This document shows positions 48,711-58,092 of a stretch of DNA of 64,000 nucleotides, piece after piece (within the stretch, counting starts at the first letter, position 1; every line of letters starts with the position of its first letter). Made by a program: the position numbers and the translations under genes. This DNA is from Methylobacterium mesophilicum SR1.6/6 (lineage in GTDB: Bacteria; Pseudomonadota; Alphaproteobacteria; Rhizobiales; Beijerinckiaceae), in the NCBI RefSeq assembly GCF_000364445.2, contig NZ_CP043538.1, positions 3,355,612 to 3,419,611 of the forward strand, given 5' to 3'. The notes beneath the pieces are model-generated. The model searched no databases. It was given only the letters and a program-made list of their open reading frames with translations, and was not told where the DNA came from.

Positions 48711-49264
48711 TCCCGGGCTCACCCGCCTGCAGGGTCTGGCGACGCCGTCCTTGCGAGCGGGGCCATCGAGACACATTGAAATCCCGCCGCGGCCGAGCCG
48801 GGCAGGTGATGGACGAACAGATCCTGGCTTCAGAAGGAAACCGCGGCGGAACGGCTCAAAGTGGGGCCTTTCGCGCATTCGAAGACGTGCCGTGTTGGCC
48901 GCTTCTGCGCCCCTGGAGCCGCTTCCGTCCGGCTGTTCGTATGGTGCCGCTGGGTGTCGGGCCGAACCTGTCCCGATTCCGTCTAGGCGGCGTTCCGCTG
49001 CGGTGGAGTCATGCCTGTCTCCTCCAGCCTCTGGCGACCGTGACCATTGTCAAACCTGACCACGTCAAGGTTTTCGGCCGGTCCATGCCCGCTCTCGCTA
49101 AGCACAGATGAAGACTGCGCCCGTCTCTCAGCATGGTCAATAGCTATTTCGTGGGGCCGTTGCATTTTCCGGCCGGCGACAGGCCGCCGCCGCGATGCAC
49201 GCAAACGCGATCAAGGCCTTGGATCGATCGTGCGGCATCGCGAAAATATTGCCTGGCGCGCGAG
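48711..49264. other. Intergenic region without a convincing gene
   Basis: The 554 bases between gatB and the DUF2380 gene hold only open frames with poor codon pattern and no ribosome sites. There is a short sequence near 48745-48760 (CCGTCCTTGCGAGCGGGG) related to one arm of repeat family A. The part from 49020 to 49260 is poorer in G+C. Confidence 0.5.
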
Positions 49265-49750
49265 TTATTTGCCGGCACCCATGTTGTTCTCGACCAAGAA
49301 GCGGATGCCGCGATCGAAGGACTCGTCCGTGTCGCCGCGAAGGTCGACGCTGTAGGCCCGCTCCGGCGCGTTCCCCGCGAGGGGCTTCACGTACACGTTG
49401 AGGTTCAGGATCAGGTTCGACACCTTCTGGACCTCACCGGTGATCGCCACGTCGGCGCCGAGCTTGCGGGCCATCTGGTCGGCGCAGCCGTTGCACCGCC
49501 GCAGGTCGGCGCTCTTGGCGACCTCCTCCCGGACCGGATCGACCGAGACCACGGTGAAGAGCCCCTTTTTCGCGAGCAGATCTCGCAGTTCGGCGCTGAC
49601 CCGCTTCAGGCGCGCGGTGTCGGCCGCGTCGCTCGGGACCGGCGAAAGGTTTGAGAACTGGAAGTCGAACACCGCGGCCTTCTCGGGCGCGGCACGGGCG
49701 GCGCCCGTCAGCATCAGGAGGCAGCCGGCGAGCAGCGTGGATCGGTTCAT
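49265..49750 (-). CDS. Exported DUF2380 family protein
   Basis: This encodes 161 residues from the ATG at 49750, chosen because GGGGAG lies six bases before it; another ATG two codons upstream abuts the ribosome site. The signal peptide (STLLAGCLLMLTGAARA) is followed by KAAVFDFQFSNLSPVPSDAAD and the conserved RCNGCADQMARKLGADVAITGEV, with the RCNGCA cysteine pair. DUF2380 proteins resemble the nucleotide-free TolB/CsgG-like periplasmic fold; their role is unknown. It stands alone before the efflux operon. Confidence 0.82.
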   Translation of the reverse strand: MNRSTLLAGCLLMLTGAARAAPEKAAVFDFQFSNLSPVPSDAADTARLKRVSAELRDLLAKKGLFTVVSVDPVREEVAKSADLRRCNGCADQMARKLGADVAITGEVQKVSNLILNLNVYVKPLAGNAPERAYSVDLRGDTDESFDRGIRFLVENNMGAGK

Positions 49751-49818
49751 GCACATCTCCCCAAGAATGGACTCACGGGGACAACCAGCGGAGCGAAGAT
49801 GCGGCCCCTCGGCTTTTC

Positions 49819-50886
49819 TCAGCGCCGGTCAGCTTCCCGGGTCCGGTCGGCGGACGTGTTCGCGAGGCCGGATATGCGCTCACGCAGATCCATGAACCAG
49901 TTCGGTGTCGGCGCCCGGCCGCCGTTGACGACCACCGTCGCGGTCATGCCGGCGATCAGCGGGACGTTCGGTGGAACGTGATCGATGCGGATCCGCACCG
50001 GGACGCGTTGGGCAAGCCGGACCCATGTGTAGACCGGATTCACGTCCGGCAGGCCCTGCGTGCTCGCGGCGGCGTTGGCCGTGGAGATGCCCAAGGTGAT
50101 GCTCTCGACCGTCCCCTTCAGTTGGGGATCGAAGCCCATCAGCTTGACGTCGGCCGTGTCACCCACGCGGATGTTGGGCATCTTCGTCTCCTCGAAGTAC
50201 CCGTCGATCCAGAACGAATCAGTGTCGACCACGTTGATGTTCGAGGTGCCGGTGCGGGCGTAGTCGCCGACCCGCATCAGAAGGTTGGTCACGCGGCCGT
50301 TGACGGTCGATCGCACCTGGGTGCGCTCAAGGTTGACTTTGGCCTGCCGCAGCTGCGCCTGCGCGCTCTCGAGAGTGGCCTCCGCGATCTTGGCGGTGCC
50401 GGCGTATTGCTGCTTCTCCTCGATCGACGTTGAGACCGTGGTGAGCGCCTGACGTCGGGCGGACTGGGCATTCTTGACCTGTAAGTCGGCCTCGCGGTTC
50501 TTAACCTCGGCATCCGCCGAAGTCACTGAGACCTCGAAGTCGATCGGATCGATCACATAAAGGATATCGCCCTTTCGGACGTTCTGATTGTCCTGAACAC
50601 GGACTTCTATGATTTGACCGGAGACTTGCGGGGCGATGTTGGCGACCTGCACGCGGACTGCTCCGTCGCGGGTCCAGGGTGCCACCACGTAGAACTGCCA
50701 CACGTAGATCGCCGCCACGAGAGCGACCAGCAGGATCAGCCCGGTCGCGGCCAATCGGAAGACCTTGGCGGCCCGACCCCGGCGCGGGAGGGTGGGCAGG
50801 CGATCGTCGGTGCGTTTCTCAGGATCCGTCGTGCCCGCGCGCGAGGCGGGCTTGGGATCATCCTCGTCGGCGGTCGTGTCGGGCAT
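49819..50886 (-). CDS. HlyD/EmrA-type membrane fusion protein
   Basis: This encodes 355 residues. One N-terminal helix (FRLAATGLILLVALVAAIYVW) crosses the inner membrane; the rest has a lipoyl/barrel-sandwich half (VRVQVANIAPQVSGQIIEV), a helical hairpin at about 120-190 and a beta-barrel after it. It should bridge the FUSC pump to an outer membrane factor. It is the third gene of the leftward FUSC-DUF1656-HlyD operon and directly abuts DUF1656. Likely cargo: aromatic acids or similar, as with AaeAB; not shown by sequence. Confidence 0.9.
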   Translation of the reverse strand: MPDTTADEDDPKPASRAGTTDPEKRTDDRLPTLPRRGRAAKVFRLAATGLILLVALVAAIYVWQFYVVAPWTRDGAVRVQVANIAPQVSGQIIEVRVQDNQNVRKGDILYVIDPIDFEVSVTSADAEVKNREADLQVKNAQSARRQALTTVSTSIEEKQQYAGTAKIAEATLESAQAQLRQAKVNLERTQVRSTVNGRVTNLLMRVGDYARTGTSNINVVDTDSFWIDGYFEETKMPNIRVGDTADVKLMGFDPQLKGTVESITLGISTANAAASTQGLPDVNPVYTWVRLAQRVPVRIRIDHVPPNVPLIAGMTATVVVNGGRAPTPNWFMDLRERISGLANTSADRTREADRR

Positions 50887-51081
50887 TCAGATCAACGCGA
50901 TGAGAAGAGCGAGGACGCAGACGTAGATGCCGGCCTCGGCGAGCGGGGCGTTGGCAACGTAGCGGCTGAAGCGGATGCGCGCGAAGAACCAGCGCAGGAC
51001 GAGCAGGACCACGAAGGCAGCCAGAGCATAGGCGACGAAGGAGGAAATCAGCACGCCGCCGATATGGATATCCTCGTACAT
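50887..51081 (-). CDS. DUF1656 small membrane protein
   Basis: This encodes 64 residues with two membrane helices (VAYALAAFVVLLVLRWFFA and AGIYVCVLALLIALI). The start MYEDIHIGGVLISSFV is the DUF1656 (AaeX) hallmark. It is in the standard spot between the FUSC pump and the fusion protein, though its function is unknown. Confidence 0.92.
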   Translation of the reverse strand: MYEDIHIGGVLISSFVAYALAAFVVLLVLRWFFARIRFSRYVANAPLAEAGIYVCVLALLIALI

Positions 51082-51104
51082 CTCTGCCTCGAAAGCTGCG
51101 TCCC

Positions 51105-53132
51105 TCAGAATAGCGCGATTCCGAGCCGCTGGAGGAAACGCCGATACCGCGCGATGGTGCGCGACGCGGTGACGAGGTCGCTTGCCGCCCGCGCGGTCGT
51201 GAGCCGCACCGTTCTGTCCTGGGCGGATGCGGCGCGAATCATGTCGCGGGCTGCGTGTTCGAGGGCGCGGTCGTCACCGGCCGCGAGGCCGGTGCGCGCC
51301 CGAAGGATCGCATCGCGGAGACTCGGCACGGGCCAGAGGCGCCGCAGCTCCGCATGGGCCCGAGCGGCCGCCGCCTCGAGCCGGGCCAACGCAAGAGCGT
51401 GCGAGAGGTCGGCCCGCCGCACCGCGCCGCTGGCCGAACTGTAGGCGGCGAACTGGAAGACGCGGTCCGCATTCAGGCTCGTCCGCGTGGTAGCGTCGCC
51501 GCCTTCGCCCACCAGCGCATCGGCCAAGTCGCGTCGCGCTGAATCGAGGGCGAAGACGCGCTGCTGCGCGGGGGTGATCGGGAGCACCAGACGCACCACG
51601 ATCGACAGGATGACCGCCGACACGACCACCAGGAACGCGTTCAGCAGGAAGCTCTGCGCATCGTAGGACTGAGGATTCGCCGGGCTCAGCAAGACCGGAA
51701 AGAACACGATCACGATGAAGCCGATGCCGAAGGTCTTCGGGTTCAGCGACAGGAAGCAGCCGAAGAAGATCACCGGCGCCATCACCATCGCGAGCATGGG
51801 AAAGCCCTGCACGCCGTTGAGGAAGGCGAACCGGGCGATGCCGGCGAACGTGGCGGCGAGGCACATCCCGATCACGACGCCGTTGGCGAATTTCTTGGGA
51901 TCCGGTGTGACCGAAGACAGGGCCGCCGTCGCAGCGACTTGCACCAAAGCGAAGGTGGCCTGTGGCAGGCCGAGCGCCAGGAAGGTGGCTGCCGTCACGG
52001 CGAAGGCGATGGCGACCCGAAGGGCGCCGCGCAGGGCGACCGGGAAGTCCCGGTGCGTCGGCAGGCGGGCGTCACGGAACGGGCGGTGGCCGTCCGCAAC
52101 GGCCCGGATCCCATCCTGCGCGAAGGTGGCCGCGCAGACGAAATCCAGAGCGCGCTGAAGGACTACTACCTCGTCGAGCGGCCGATGGCCGTCCCGGATC
52201 GCGGCTTCGACCAGGTCACGCAGCCGCTCGTCGTCCCGGTCGAGGGCTTCGGCATCGGGCGCATCGGCGACCCGCCGACAGATCGCCATAGCCTCCGCGA
52301 CGGCGGGGCTCGGGCTGCGCAGGCAGGCGGCCGCCGCGGCCACCGCGCGGATCGCCGCCGCCATGACGTAGAGCGCAGCGATGCAGCTGCGCGCCCCGGC
52401 GGCGCGGAAGGGCCCGTCGTCGAGTTCCCCCGCGATGGCGCTGGCATCGGCGCGCATCGGCGCGATGGTTCTGATCAGCGCGGCGGTGCGCCCCGGGCCG
52501 AGATCGCCAGCGGTGAGTGTCTCGCGAGCATAGGACCGCGTTCCGTCCCAGGCCGTCCGGAGTTGCGGCAGCAGCGACCGCCACGTGCTCGGCGACGCCA
52601 GCGCATCGTTGATGAAGGTGATGACGACGATCCCGAGCACGATCACCGCGACGCGGGAGACGGCAGCGTCGAAGGTTCCCTGCGGTTCGTCGATCTGGCC
52701 GAGGGCGATGATCGCCACGGTGTATCCGGATAGCATGGCGCCGTAGGCCCGGGTGTCCTGCAGGTACTGCGCGACGAAGACGCAGAGGCCGAGCCAGACC
52801 GTGAAGGAGAGGAGCAGGAGCACCCGGTCCTGCCCGAACAGCGCCATGACCAGGATCGACACGACGGCGCCGACGAGCGTGCCGAGGAGGCGATAGACGG
52901 CCTTGGAGATTGCCTGTCCCCGTTTTGGCTGCGCGAGGATCGCCACGCAGGTCGCGGCCGAGGAGGCGCTGTCGAGCTGGAGCCAGAAGGCAAGCGCCAG
53001 CGCCACCATCATGGCGAGCCAGATGCGCAGGGCAAAGGCCCAGGCCGCCGGCTTCGGCACCCAGGCGTCGAGGATCGCGATGACGCGATCCAGGATCGAG
53101 ACCTGAGGCTGGGCGGACACGGCCTCAGCCAT
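51105..53132 (-). CDS. FUSC family efflux pump (AaeB-like)
   Basis: This encodes 675 residues. Two sets of about five helices (residues 25-190 and 375-520) each precede cytoplasmic helical domains; this is the FUSC/AaeB design for export of aromatic acids or similar. Signatures are FWLQLDSASSAATCVAILAQPKRGQ near residue 45 and FLALGLPQATFALVQVAATAALSSVTPDP in the second half. It starts the leftward operon; the start MAEAVSAQPQ is at 53132. Confidence 0.9.
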   Translation of the reverse strand: MAEAVSAQPQVSILDRVIAILDAWVPKPAAWAFALRIWLAMMVALALAFWLQLDSASSAATCVAILAQPKRGQAISKAVYRLLGTLVGAVVSILVMALFGQDRVLLLLSFTVWLGLCVFVAQYLQDTRAYGAMLSGYTVAIIALGQIDEPQGTFDAAVSRVAVIVLGIVVITFINDALASPSTWRSLLPQLRTAWDGTRSYARETLTAGDLGPGRTAALIRTIAPMRADASAIAGELDDGPFRAAGARSCIAALYVMAAAIRAVAAAAACLRSPSPAVAEAMAICRRVADAPDAEALDRDDERLRDLVEAAIRDGHRPLDEVVVLQRALDFVCAATFAQDGIRAVADGHRPFRDARLPTHRDFPVALRGALRVAIAFAVTAATFLALGLPQATFALVQVAATAALSSVTPDPKKFANGVVIGMCLAATFAGIARFAFLNGVQGFPMLAMVMAPVIFFGCFLSLNPKTFGIGFIVIVFFPVLLSPANPQSYDAQSFLLNAFLVVVSAVILSIVVRLVLPITPAQQRVFALDSARRDLADALVGEGGDATTRTSLNADRVFQFAAYSSASGAVRRADLSHALALARLEAAAARAHAELRRLWPVPSLRDAILRARTGLAAGDDRALEHAARDMIRAASAQDRTVRLTTARAASDLVTASRTIARYRRFLQRLGIALF

Positions 53133-53254
53133 GCCCGGCCAGCCCGTGCTCGATGCACCGACGCGGCGCGGGTCGACCCATCATGACGGCACTCGCCAGC
53201 GATCCGTTTCCCGGCAGGAGCAACATCCGAGAAGCTCCGCGGTTCGAGACCGGC

Positions 53255-53533
53255 TCAGGCTTTGTCGTTGCCCTTCAGGCGCTTGTTGCACTTGCTCCAG
53301 AACTGAGGCCATTTCGGCCCCTGCGCGGTCTTCTGCGCGTCGGGCAGTCCCCGCCACTCGGCACCGCACTTCTTCTGGCGCTCGCGGGCGGCGGTCTGGC
53401 CCGGGCTCGGCTGCTTCGCGGCCGGCGCCTCGGTTGCCGCGGGGGTCTTCGCGGGGGCCTCCTTGGCGAGAACGGGCTGCATGACGAGGAGCGGCACGGA
53501 CAGGGCCGCGATCCTGACGAGTCTGTTGATCAT
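53255..53533 (-). CDS. Small exported basic protein, PsiF-like
   Basis: This encodes 92 residues from the ATG at 53533; the longer upstream frame removes the signal peptide (IAALSVPLLVMQPVLAKEA). The mature part has a Pro/Ala/Lys linker and then QKKCGAEW and WSKCNKRLKG, a two-cysteine pattern similar to PsiF repeats. In E. coli PsiF is induced by phosphate starvation; function unknown. The relation is by pattern only. Confidence 0.62.
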   Translation of the reverse strand: MINRLVRIAALSVPLLVMQPVLAKEAPAKTPAATEAPAAKQPSPGQTAARERQKKCGAEWRGLPDAQKTAQGPKWPQFWSKCNKRLKGNDKA

Positions 53534-53773
53534 CGAAGCTTCCCCCTTCGGCGTCGCGACGACGCCCGGGCACCAGTCTCGCCGGTGCGGCGCAGCCGCG
53601 GCAAGTCGGCCCCGCGATCTGCCAACAGGCGGCGCGTCATATGTCGCAAACGTGAGACCTCCTCCGACGCTGCCCTTGAGCGCGGCCGGGAAATCGTCTT
53701 CACTGACAGGGTTGTCCGAGATCGGCGGAGGAACACCGCGTCGCCGATCGATCGGTCGAGGAGCAGGCAGAGC

Positions 53774-54409
53774 ATGGCAGCGGTGTCCGGGCGGCCGATC
53801 GACGTCCATACCTGGAGCACGCCGAACGGTTGGAAGATCCCGATCATGCTGGAGGAGTGCGAACTCCCCTATCGGATCGTCCCGGTCGATATCGCCAAGA
53901 ATGAGCAGTTCGCCCCGGATTTCCTGGCGATCTCACCCAACAACAAGATTCCCGCCATTGTCGATCCGGACGGTCCGGGCAGACGGCCGATCTCCATCTT
54001 CGAGTCGGGCGCGATCCTGCAGTATCTCGGCCGTAAGACCGGCCAATTCTACCCGGCGGATGAGCGCGCCCGGATCGTCGTGGACGAGTGGCTGTTCTGG
54101 CAGGTGGCGGGCTTCGGGCCGATGCTGGGGCAGACGCACCACTTCAAGATCTACGCGCCCGAGAAGGTGCCGTACGCCATCGACCGGTTCACCACCGAGG
54201 CCAAGCGCCTCTACGGTGTGCTGGAACGTCGGCTAGACGGTCGGGCCTACCTCGCCGACGACTACTCCATCGCCGACATCGCCACGTTCACCTGGGCGAA
54301 GCTCAACTTCAAGCAGGGCGTCGACATCAACACCCTGCCCAACGTCGCCCGATGGCTGGACAGCATTCTCGCGAGGCCGGCGGTGCAGCGCGGCCTCGCG
54401 GCGATCTGA
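53774..54409 (+). CDS. Glutathione S-transferase (Ure2/Nu-like)
   Basis: This encodes 211 residues from the ATG at 53774; the upstream open frame has no family match. The thioredoxin-like N-terminal domain starts DVHTWSTPNGWKIPIMLEECELPY, with the Nu-class pattern STPNG (Thr/Asn at the thiol site), then NNKIPAIVDPDG and FESGAILQYL. The helical C-terminal domain includes YSIADIATFTWAK. Such enzymes reduce disulphides or detoxify electrophiles; substrate unknown. It is convergent with DUF2147. Confidence 0.88.
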   Translation: MAAVSGRPIDVHTWSTPNGWKIPIMLEECELPYRIVPVDIAKNEQFAPDFLAISPNNKIPAIVDPDGPGRRPISIFESGAILQYLGRKTGQFYPADERARIVVDEWLFWQVAGFGPMLGQTHHFKIYAPEKVPYAIDRFTTEAKRLYGVLERRLDGRAYLADDYSIADIATFTWAKLNFKQGVDINTLPNVARWLDSILARPAVQRGLAAI

Positions 54410-54416
54410 CGGACGC

Positions 54417-54881
54417 TCAGTTCTTGTTGGCGGCCTGCTGGTTCACGTCCGGAACCTTAGTCCAGGTCTGGGAGCCGCACAGGACCTTCAGCATGCAGCC
54501 GGACACGCTCAGTTCGGCATCGCTCTCGCGCTCAAGGCTGACCGTATAGATCTTGCCTTCCTCGATATTGTAGAGTTCGCCGGTGAATTTCTCATCATCC
54601 GGCTTCAGACCTTCGATGAGCTGCAGCCCGATCACCGGGCGAGCGCGCTTCTTCGGATCGGGATTCTTGAGGTCGGTGCGCGGGGCGCCGTTGTCGAAGG
54701 TCGGCGCCTTCAGCCAGACGACCTTCCCGCAGACGAGCTTCTGACCGGGACCGCAACGGTCGATCCGGATCTTGGCGCGGCCGTCGCCGGTGAGCCATGT
54801 GCCGGAAGGATCCTTGGCGGTGTCGGCGGCAGCGGCGGAGAGGCCGGCGAGCAGCAGGCCGGCGCTGAGAGCGAGTCGCAT
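54417..54881 (-). CDS. Exported DUF2147 protein
   Basis: This encodes 154 residues from the ATG at 54881 (MRLALSAGLLLAGLSAAAA, a signal peptide). The mature domain is DUF2147: DPSGTWLTGDGRAKIRI, GKVVWLKAP, DLKNPDPKKRARPVIGLQLI and the late GELYNIEEGKIYTVSLER. Two Cys near the C terminus (SVSGCMLKVLCGSQTW) probably form a disulphide. A lipocalin-like barrel in the periplasm is likely; function unknown. It ends eight bases from the end of the GST gene. Confidence 0.88.
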   Translation of the reverse strand: MRLALSAGLLLAGLSAAAADTAKDPSGTWLTGDGRAKIRIDRCGPGQKLVCGKVVWLKAPTFDNGAPRTDLKNPDPKKRARPVIGLQLIEGLKPDDEKFTGELYNIEEGKIYTVSLERESDAELSVSGCMLKVLCGSQTWTKVPDVNQQAANKN

Positions 54882-55148
54882 GGTTCGTCTCCGGAATTGG
54901 GGCGTCCCGGACGCCCTGAGGGGTGGACGAAGTTGATGGACGCCAGTGAGCCGCCGCATTCCGGCGATTTTTCGGCAGTGTTGCGGCAGCGCCACGGCCG
55001 CGCTTGTCCGGCATCGCCCAGTTGCGCGGCTTGAGGCACCGGGGGGCGCCCGCTATAAGCCCGGCGCCGAAGCGAAATTTTCGCTGCCGCGCCGCGTCCG
55101 GGATGCCGACGTGCCGCGCGCTTTTTCCACAGACAGACCGGACGCACC

Positions 55149-55571
55149 ATGGCCACCGAGCGCACCTTCTCGATCCTGAAGCCCGACGCGACGCGGCGGA
55201 ACCTGACTGGCGCGGTGAACGCCGTGATCGAGGAGGCGGGCCTGCGCATCGTCGGCCAGCGCCGCATCCGCATGACCAAGGCGCAGGCCGAGAAGTTCTA
55301 CGAAGTGCACAAGGAGCGCCCGTTCTTCGGTGAGCTCGTCACCTTCATGACCTCCGGCCCGGTGGTGGTCCAGGTTCTCGAGGGCGAGAATGCCGTGGCC
55401 AAGTATCGCGAGGTCATGGGCGCCACGAACCCCGCTCAGGCCGCCGAGGGCACCATCCGCAAGAAGTTCGCCGAGTCGGTCGGCGAGAACACCGTCCACG
55501 GCTCGGACAGCGCCGAGAACGCCAAGATCGAGATCGCGCAGTTCTTCCAGGACTCCGACATCGCCGCTTGA
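55149..55571 (+). CDS. ndk: Nucleoside diphosphate kinase
   Basis: This encodes 140 residues, the usual length. It equilibrates nucleoside triphosphates via a phospho-histidine, His117 in [21 protein letters not shown] near residue 11 and the [15 protein letters not shown] loop are conserved. It is monocistronic, with its terminator 14 bases after the stop. Confidence 0.97.
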   Translation: MATERTFSILKPDATRRNLTGAVNAVIEEAGLRIVGQRRIRMTKAQAEKFYEVHKERPFFGELVTFMTSGPVVVQVLEGENAVAKYREVMGATNPAQAAEGTIRKKFAESVGENTVHGSDSAENAKIEIAQFFQDSDIAA

Positions 55572-55584
55572 GGCGTCGCACGGT

Positions 55585-55615
55585 GGCGGCCCGGGCACAC
55601 CGGGCCGCCTTCATT
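55585..55615 (+). terminator. Terminator after ndk
   Basis: GGCGGCCCGG pairs perfectly with CCGGGCCGCC around GCACA, followed by TTCATTT. Confidence 0.85.
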
Positions 55616-55737
55616 TCGCAGTGCACCCGGCGCTGCGGTGAATGCCGCCGGGTGTGACCGGGCCGTCCTTGACGGGACGGAGCCCGGAAGAGTCCAACGG
55701 CTGAGCTTAGCCAATCTCAGCTCCGGACCAACCGACC

Positions 55738-56103
55738 ATGACGATGCGCCGCCTGCCTCTGCTGATCGCGACCGGCCTGTTCGCCCTCGGCGCGACCGCT
55801 GCCCTCGCGGGCGGATCCTCGGCCCCGTTCCAGCAGTACGAGCCGGATCCGGCCCTCAAGACCGCCACCAAGGCCAACCTCGAAGGCCGCGTGCGTCATG
55901 CCTGCACCATCGTCCAGGCCCGCATGACCAGCGCCACCGAGGCCTCCCTGGAGCGGCCCTGCGGCTGCTACGCCCGCCAGACCCTGCGCAGCCTCGACGC
56001 GTCCGAGATCGAAGCCTACCGCACCACCGGCTATTTCAACGATTCCGCCCGGGCGAAGGCGCTCGCGGCGCTCGACAGCTGCAAGCTACAGCGCCCGGTC
56101 TGA
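55738..56103 (+). CDS. Exported hypothetical protein
   Basis: This encodes 121 residues. The signal peptide runs to about residue 24 (LPLLIATGLFALGATAALAG). The mature part is helical with four Cys (RHACTIV, PCGCYARQ, DSCKLQRP), two of them in PCGC, suggesting disulphide or metal binding. An alternative start at the third codon (Met at 55744) gives the same signal. No family recognised. The family A repeat follows. Confidence 0.65.
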   Translation: MTMRRLPLLIATGLFALGATAALAGGSSAPFQQYEPDPALKTATKANLEGRVRHACTIVQARMTSATEASLERPCGCYARQTLRSLDASEIEAYRTTGYFNDSARAKALAALDSCKLQRPV

Positions 56104-56131
56104 GCACCTCAAGGCTGCGAGGTTCCGCCGA

Positions 56132-56222
56132 CCGTTCTTGCGAGCGGCGCGAAGCAACCCAGCGCAGAGAAACGTCGGCGAGCGTGGCGGAGCGCGATTG
56201 CTTCGCTCCGCTCGCAAAGACC
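56132..56222. repeat. Intergenic inverted repeat, family A
   Basis: Left arm TTGCGAGCGGCGCGAAGCAA (56138-56157) and right arm TTGCTTCGCTCCGCTCGCAA (56198-56217) are inverted complements with one mismatch, around a 40-base loop. It lies between two convergent genes, the exported protein and purN. Confidence 0.75.
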
Positions 56223-56245
56223 TGGGCACGCCGGTATGGCTGTCC

Positions 56246-56896
56246 TTACAGGCTGAACAGCACGCCGTCCGGCCCGTCGGCGTCGATCACGACCCGCCCG
56301 TCCTGCAGGCGGGCACCGCCGCCCGCCACCAGCGCGAGTACCGCTGGGTAGAGCCGGCGCTCCTGCACGATCACGCGGTCCGCGAGGCTTTCGGGATCAT
56401 CATCCTGCCGAACCGGGATCGCGGCCTGGGCGACGATCGGGCCGGCGTCGAGCTCCGGCACGACGAAGTGGACCGTGCAGCCATGCAGGCGCACGCCCGC
56501 CTCCAGCGCCTGCCGATGCGTGTGCGTGCCCTTGAACAGCGGCAGGAGCGAGGGGTGGATGTTGAGCATCCGGCCCGCCCAGGACGCCACGAAGTCAGGC
56601 GTCAGGATCCGCATGAAGCCCGCGAGGCATACGAGGTCGACATCGGCCGCCTGCAGGGCGGCATCGAGGGCGGCGTCGAAGCCGGCACGGTCCGCGAAAG
56701 CCGTGTGGTCGATGGCCTGCGTCGGGATGCCAGCCGCGGCCGCACGCGCGAGTCCGGCGGCCTCCGGGCGGTTCGACAGGACCAGCACGATCTCGGCCGG
56801 GAAATCGGGGTGCCGCGCCGCCTCCAGCAGCGCCACCATGTTCGAGCCGCGCCCAGAGATCAGGATCGCCACGCGGGTCTTTCGGGCGGCCGCCAT
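56246..56896 (-). CDS. purN: Phosphoribosylglycinamide formyltransferase
   Basis: This encodes 216 residues from the ATG at 56896; the long frame beyond is an overlap of purM. PurN uses formyl-THF in step three of purine synthesis. The phosphate site ISGRGSNM is at 13-20, the catalytic Asn/His are in MLNIHPSLLPLFKG and the Asp in VVPELDAGPI. The start overlaps the purM stop by one base (TGATG), so they are coupled. Confidence 0.95.
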   Translation of the reverse strand: MAAARKTRVAILISGRGSNMVALLEAARHPDFPAEIVLVLSNRPEAAGLARAAAAGIPTQAIDHTAFADRAGFDAALDAALQAADVDLVCLAGFMRILTPDFVASWAGRMLNIHPSLLPLFKGTHTHRQALEAGVRLHGCTVHFVVPELDAGPIVAQAAIPVRQDDDPESLADRVIVQERRLYPAVLALVAGGGARLQDGRVVIDADGPDGVLFSL

Positions 56897-57975
56897 CAGA
56901 GGGCGAGGCGGCCGGTGAACGTCACGGGCTCGGAGCCGCGCGGCGTGATCCGGCCGAGCCGCACGGGCGTCTCGCCGGCCCGGGTCAGGGCCTCGTCGAC
57001 GTCGTCCACTGCGTCGGCGGCGGCGATCACCACCATGCCGATCCCGCAATTGAACGTGCGCAGCATCTCAGCCTCGGCGACGCCGCCCGCGCGGGCGAGC
57101 CAGCCGAAGACCGGCGGCGGGGTCACCGCGTCGAGGTCGATGGCGATCCCGACATCGTCCGGCAGGACCCGCGGCAGGTTGTCGGGGAATCCGCCGCCGG
57201 TAATGTGGGCGAGCGCCCGGATGCCGTCCGTGGCGCCCAGCGCGGCGAGCAACGGCTTTACGTAGATCCGGGTCGGCTCCAGGAGCGCCTCGCCGAGGCT
57301 GCGCCCGGGCTCGAACGGGGCCGGATCATCCCAGCCGAGGCCGCTCTTGGCGACGATTCGCCGGACCAGCGAGAAGCCGTTGGAATGCACCCCGGAGGAG
57401 GGCAGGCCCAGCACCGCGTCGCCGGGGCGTATGCCCGGTCGCGGCAGCAGCGCGCCTCGCTCGGCGGCGCCCACCGAGAACCCAGCGAGGTCGTAGTCGG
57501 AGCCGTCGTAGAGGCCTGGCATCTCGGCCGTCTCGCCGCCGATCAGCGCGCAGCCCGCCTGCCGGCAACCGTCGGCGATGCCCCGCACGATATCGGCGCC
57601 GACACCCGGGACCAGCTTGCCGGTGGCGTAGTAGTCGAGGAAGAACAGCGGCTCGGCGCCCTGGACGATGATGTCGTTGACGCACATGGCCACGAGGTCG
57701 ATGCCGATCGTGTCGTGGCGGCCGGTCTCGATGGCGATCTTGACCTTGGTCCCCACGCCGTCGTTGGCCGCCACCAGGATCGGGTCGCGGAAGCCCGCGG
57801 CCTTCAGGTCGAACAGGCCGCCGAACCCGCCGATCTCGGCGTCGGCGCCGGGGCGCCGGGTCGAGCGCACCAGCGGCTTGATCGTCTCGACCATGGCGTT
57901 GCCGGCGTCGATGTCGACGCCCGCCGCCGCGTAGGTCAGCCCCGTCTTCGGCTGGTTGCCGTCCTCGCCCGTCAT
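56896..57975 (-). CDS. purM: Phosphoribosylformylglycinamidine cyclo-ligase
   Basis: This encodes 359 residues, the normal length. PurM makes aminoimidazole ribotide with ATP in step five of purine synthesis. Motifs are [15 protein letters not shown] near the start, [10 protein letters not shown], DCxx-type [30 protein letters not shown] and [13 protein letters not shown]. It leads the leftward purMN operon and is divergent from the PerM-like gene by 117 bases. Confidence 0.96.
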   Translation of the reverse strand: MTGEDGNQPKTGLTYAAAGVDIDAGNAMVETIKPLVRSTRRPGADAEIGGFGGLFDLKAAGFRDPILVAANDGVGTKVKIAIETGRHDTIGIDLVAMCVNDIIVQGAEPLFFLDYYATGKLVPGVGADIVRGIADGCRQAGCALIGGETAEMPGLYDGSDYDLAGFSVGAAERGALLPRPGIRPGDAVLGLPSSGVHSNGFSLVRRIVAKSGLGWDDPAPFEPGRSLGEALLEPTRIYVKPLLAALGATDGIRALAHITGGGFPDNLPRVLPDDVGIAIDLDAVTPPPVFGWLARAGGVAEAEMLRTFNCGIGMVVIAAADAVDDVDEALTRAGETPVRLGRITPRGSEPVTFTGRLAL

Positions 57976-58092
57976 GCCTTCGCCACCTCGCTCGATACGG
58001 GTTCCGCTCTAGCGGCTTACCGCGCGGCGCGCGAGTCGGCGGACCGGCGGCTTGATCGGCGCGCGCCGCATACCCACTCTGCGCGCTGGCGG

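Noticed and set aside
48707..49111. 134-codon plus-strand open frame after gatB
   Set aside because: Weak codon pattern, no ribosome site, Arg/Trp-rich shadow-like protein; treated as non-coding.
57205..58092. Upstream extension of the PerM-like gene over purM
   Set aside because: The extension is antisense to purM and has no membrane or family features; ATG at 58093 gives the normal N terminus.
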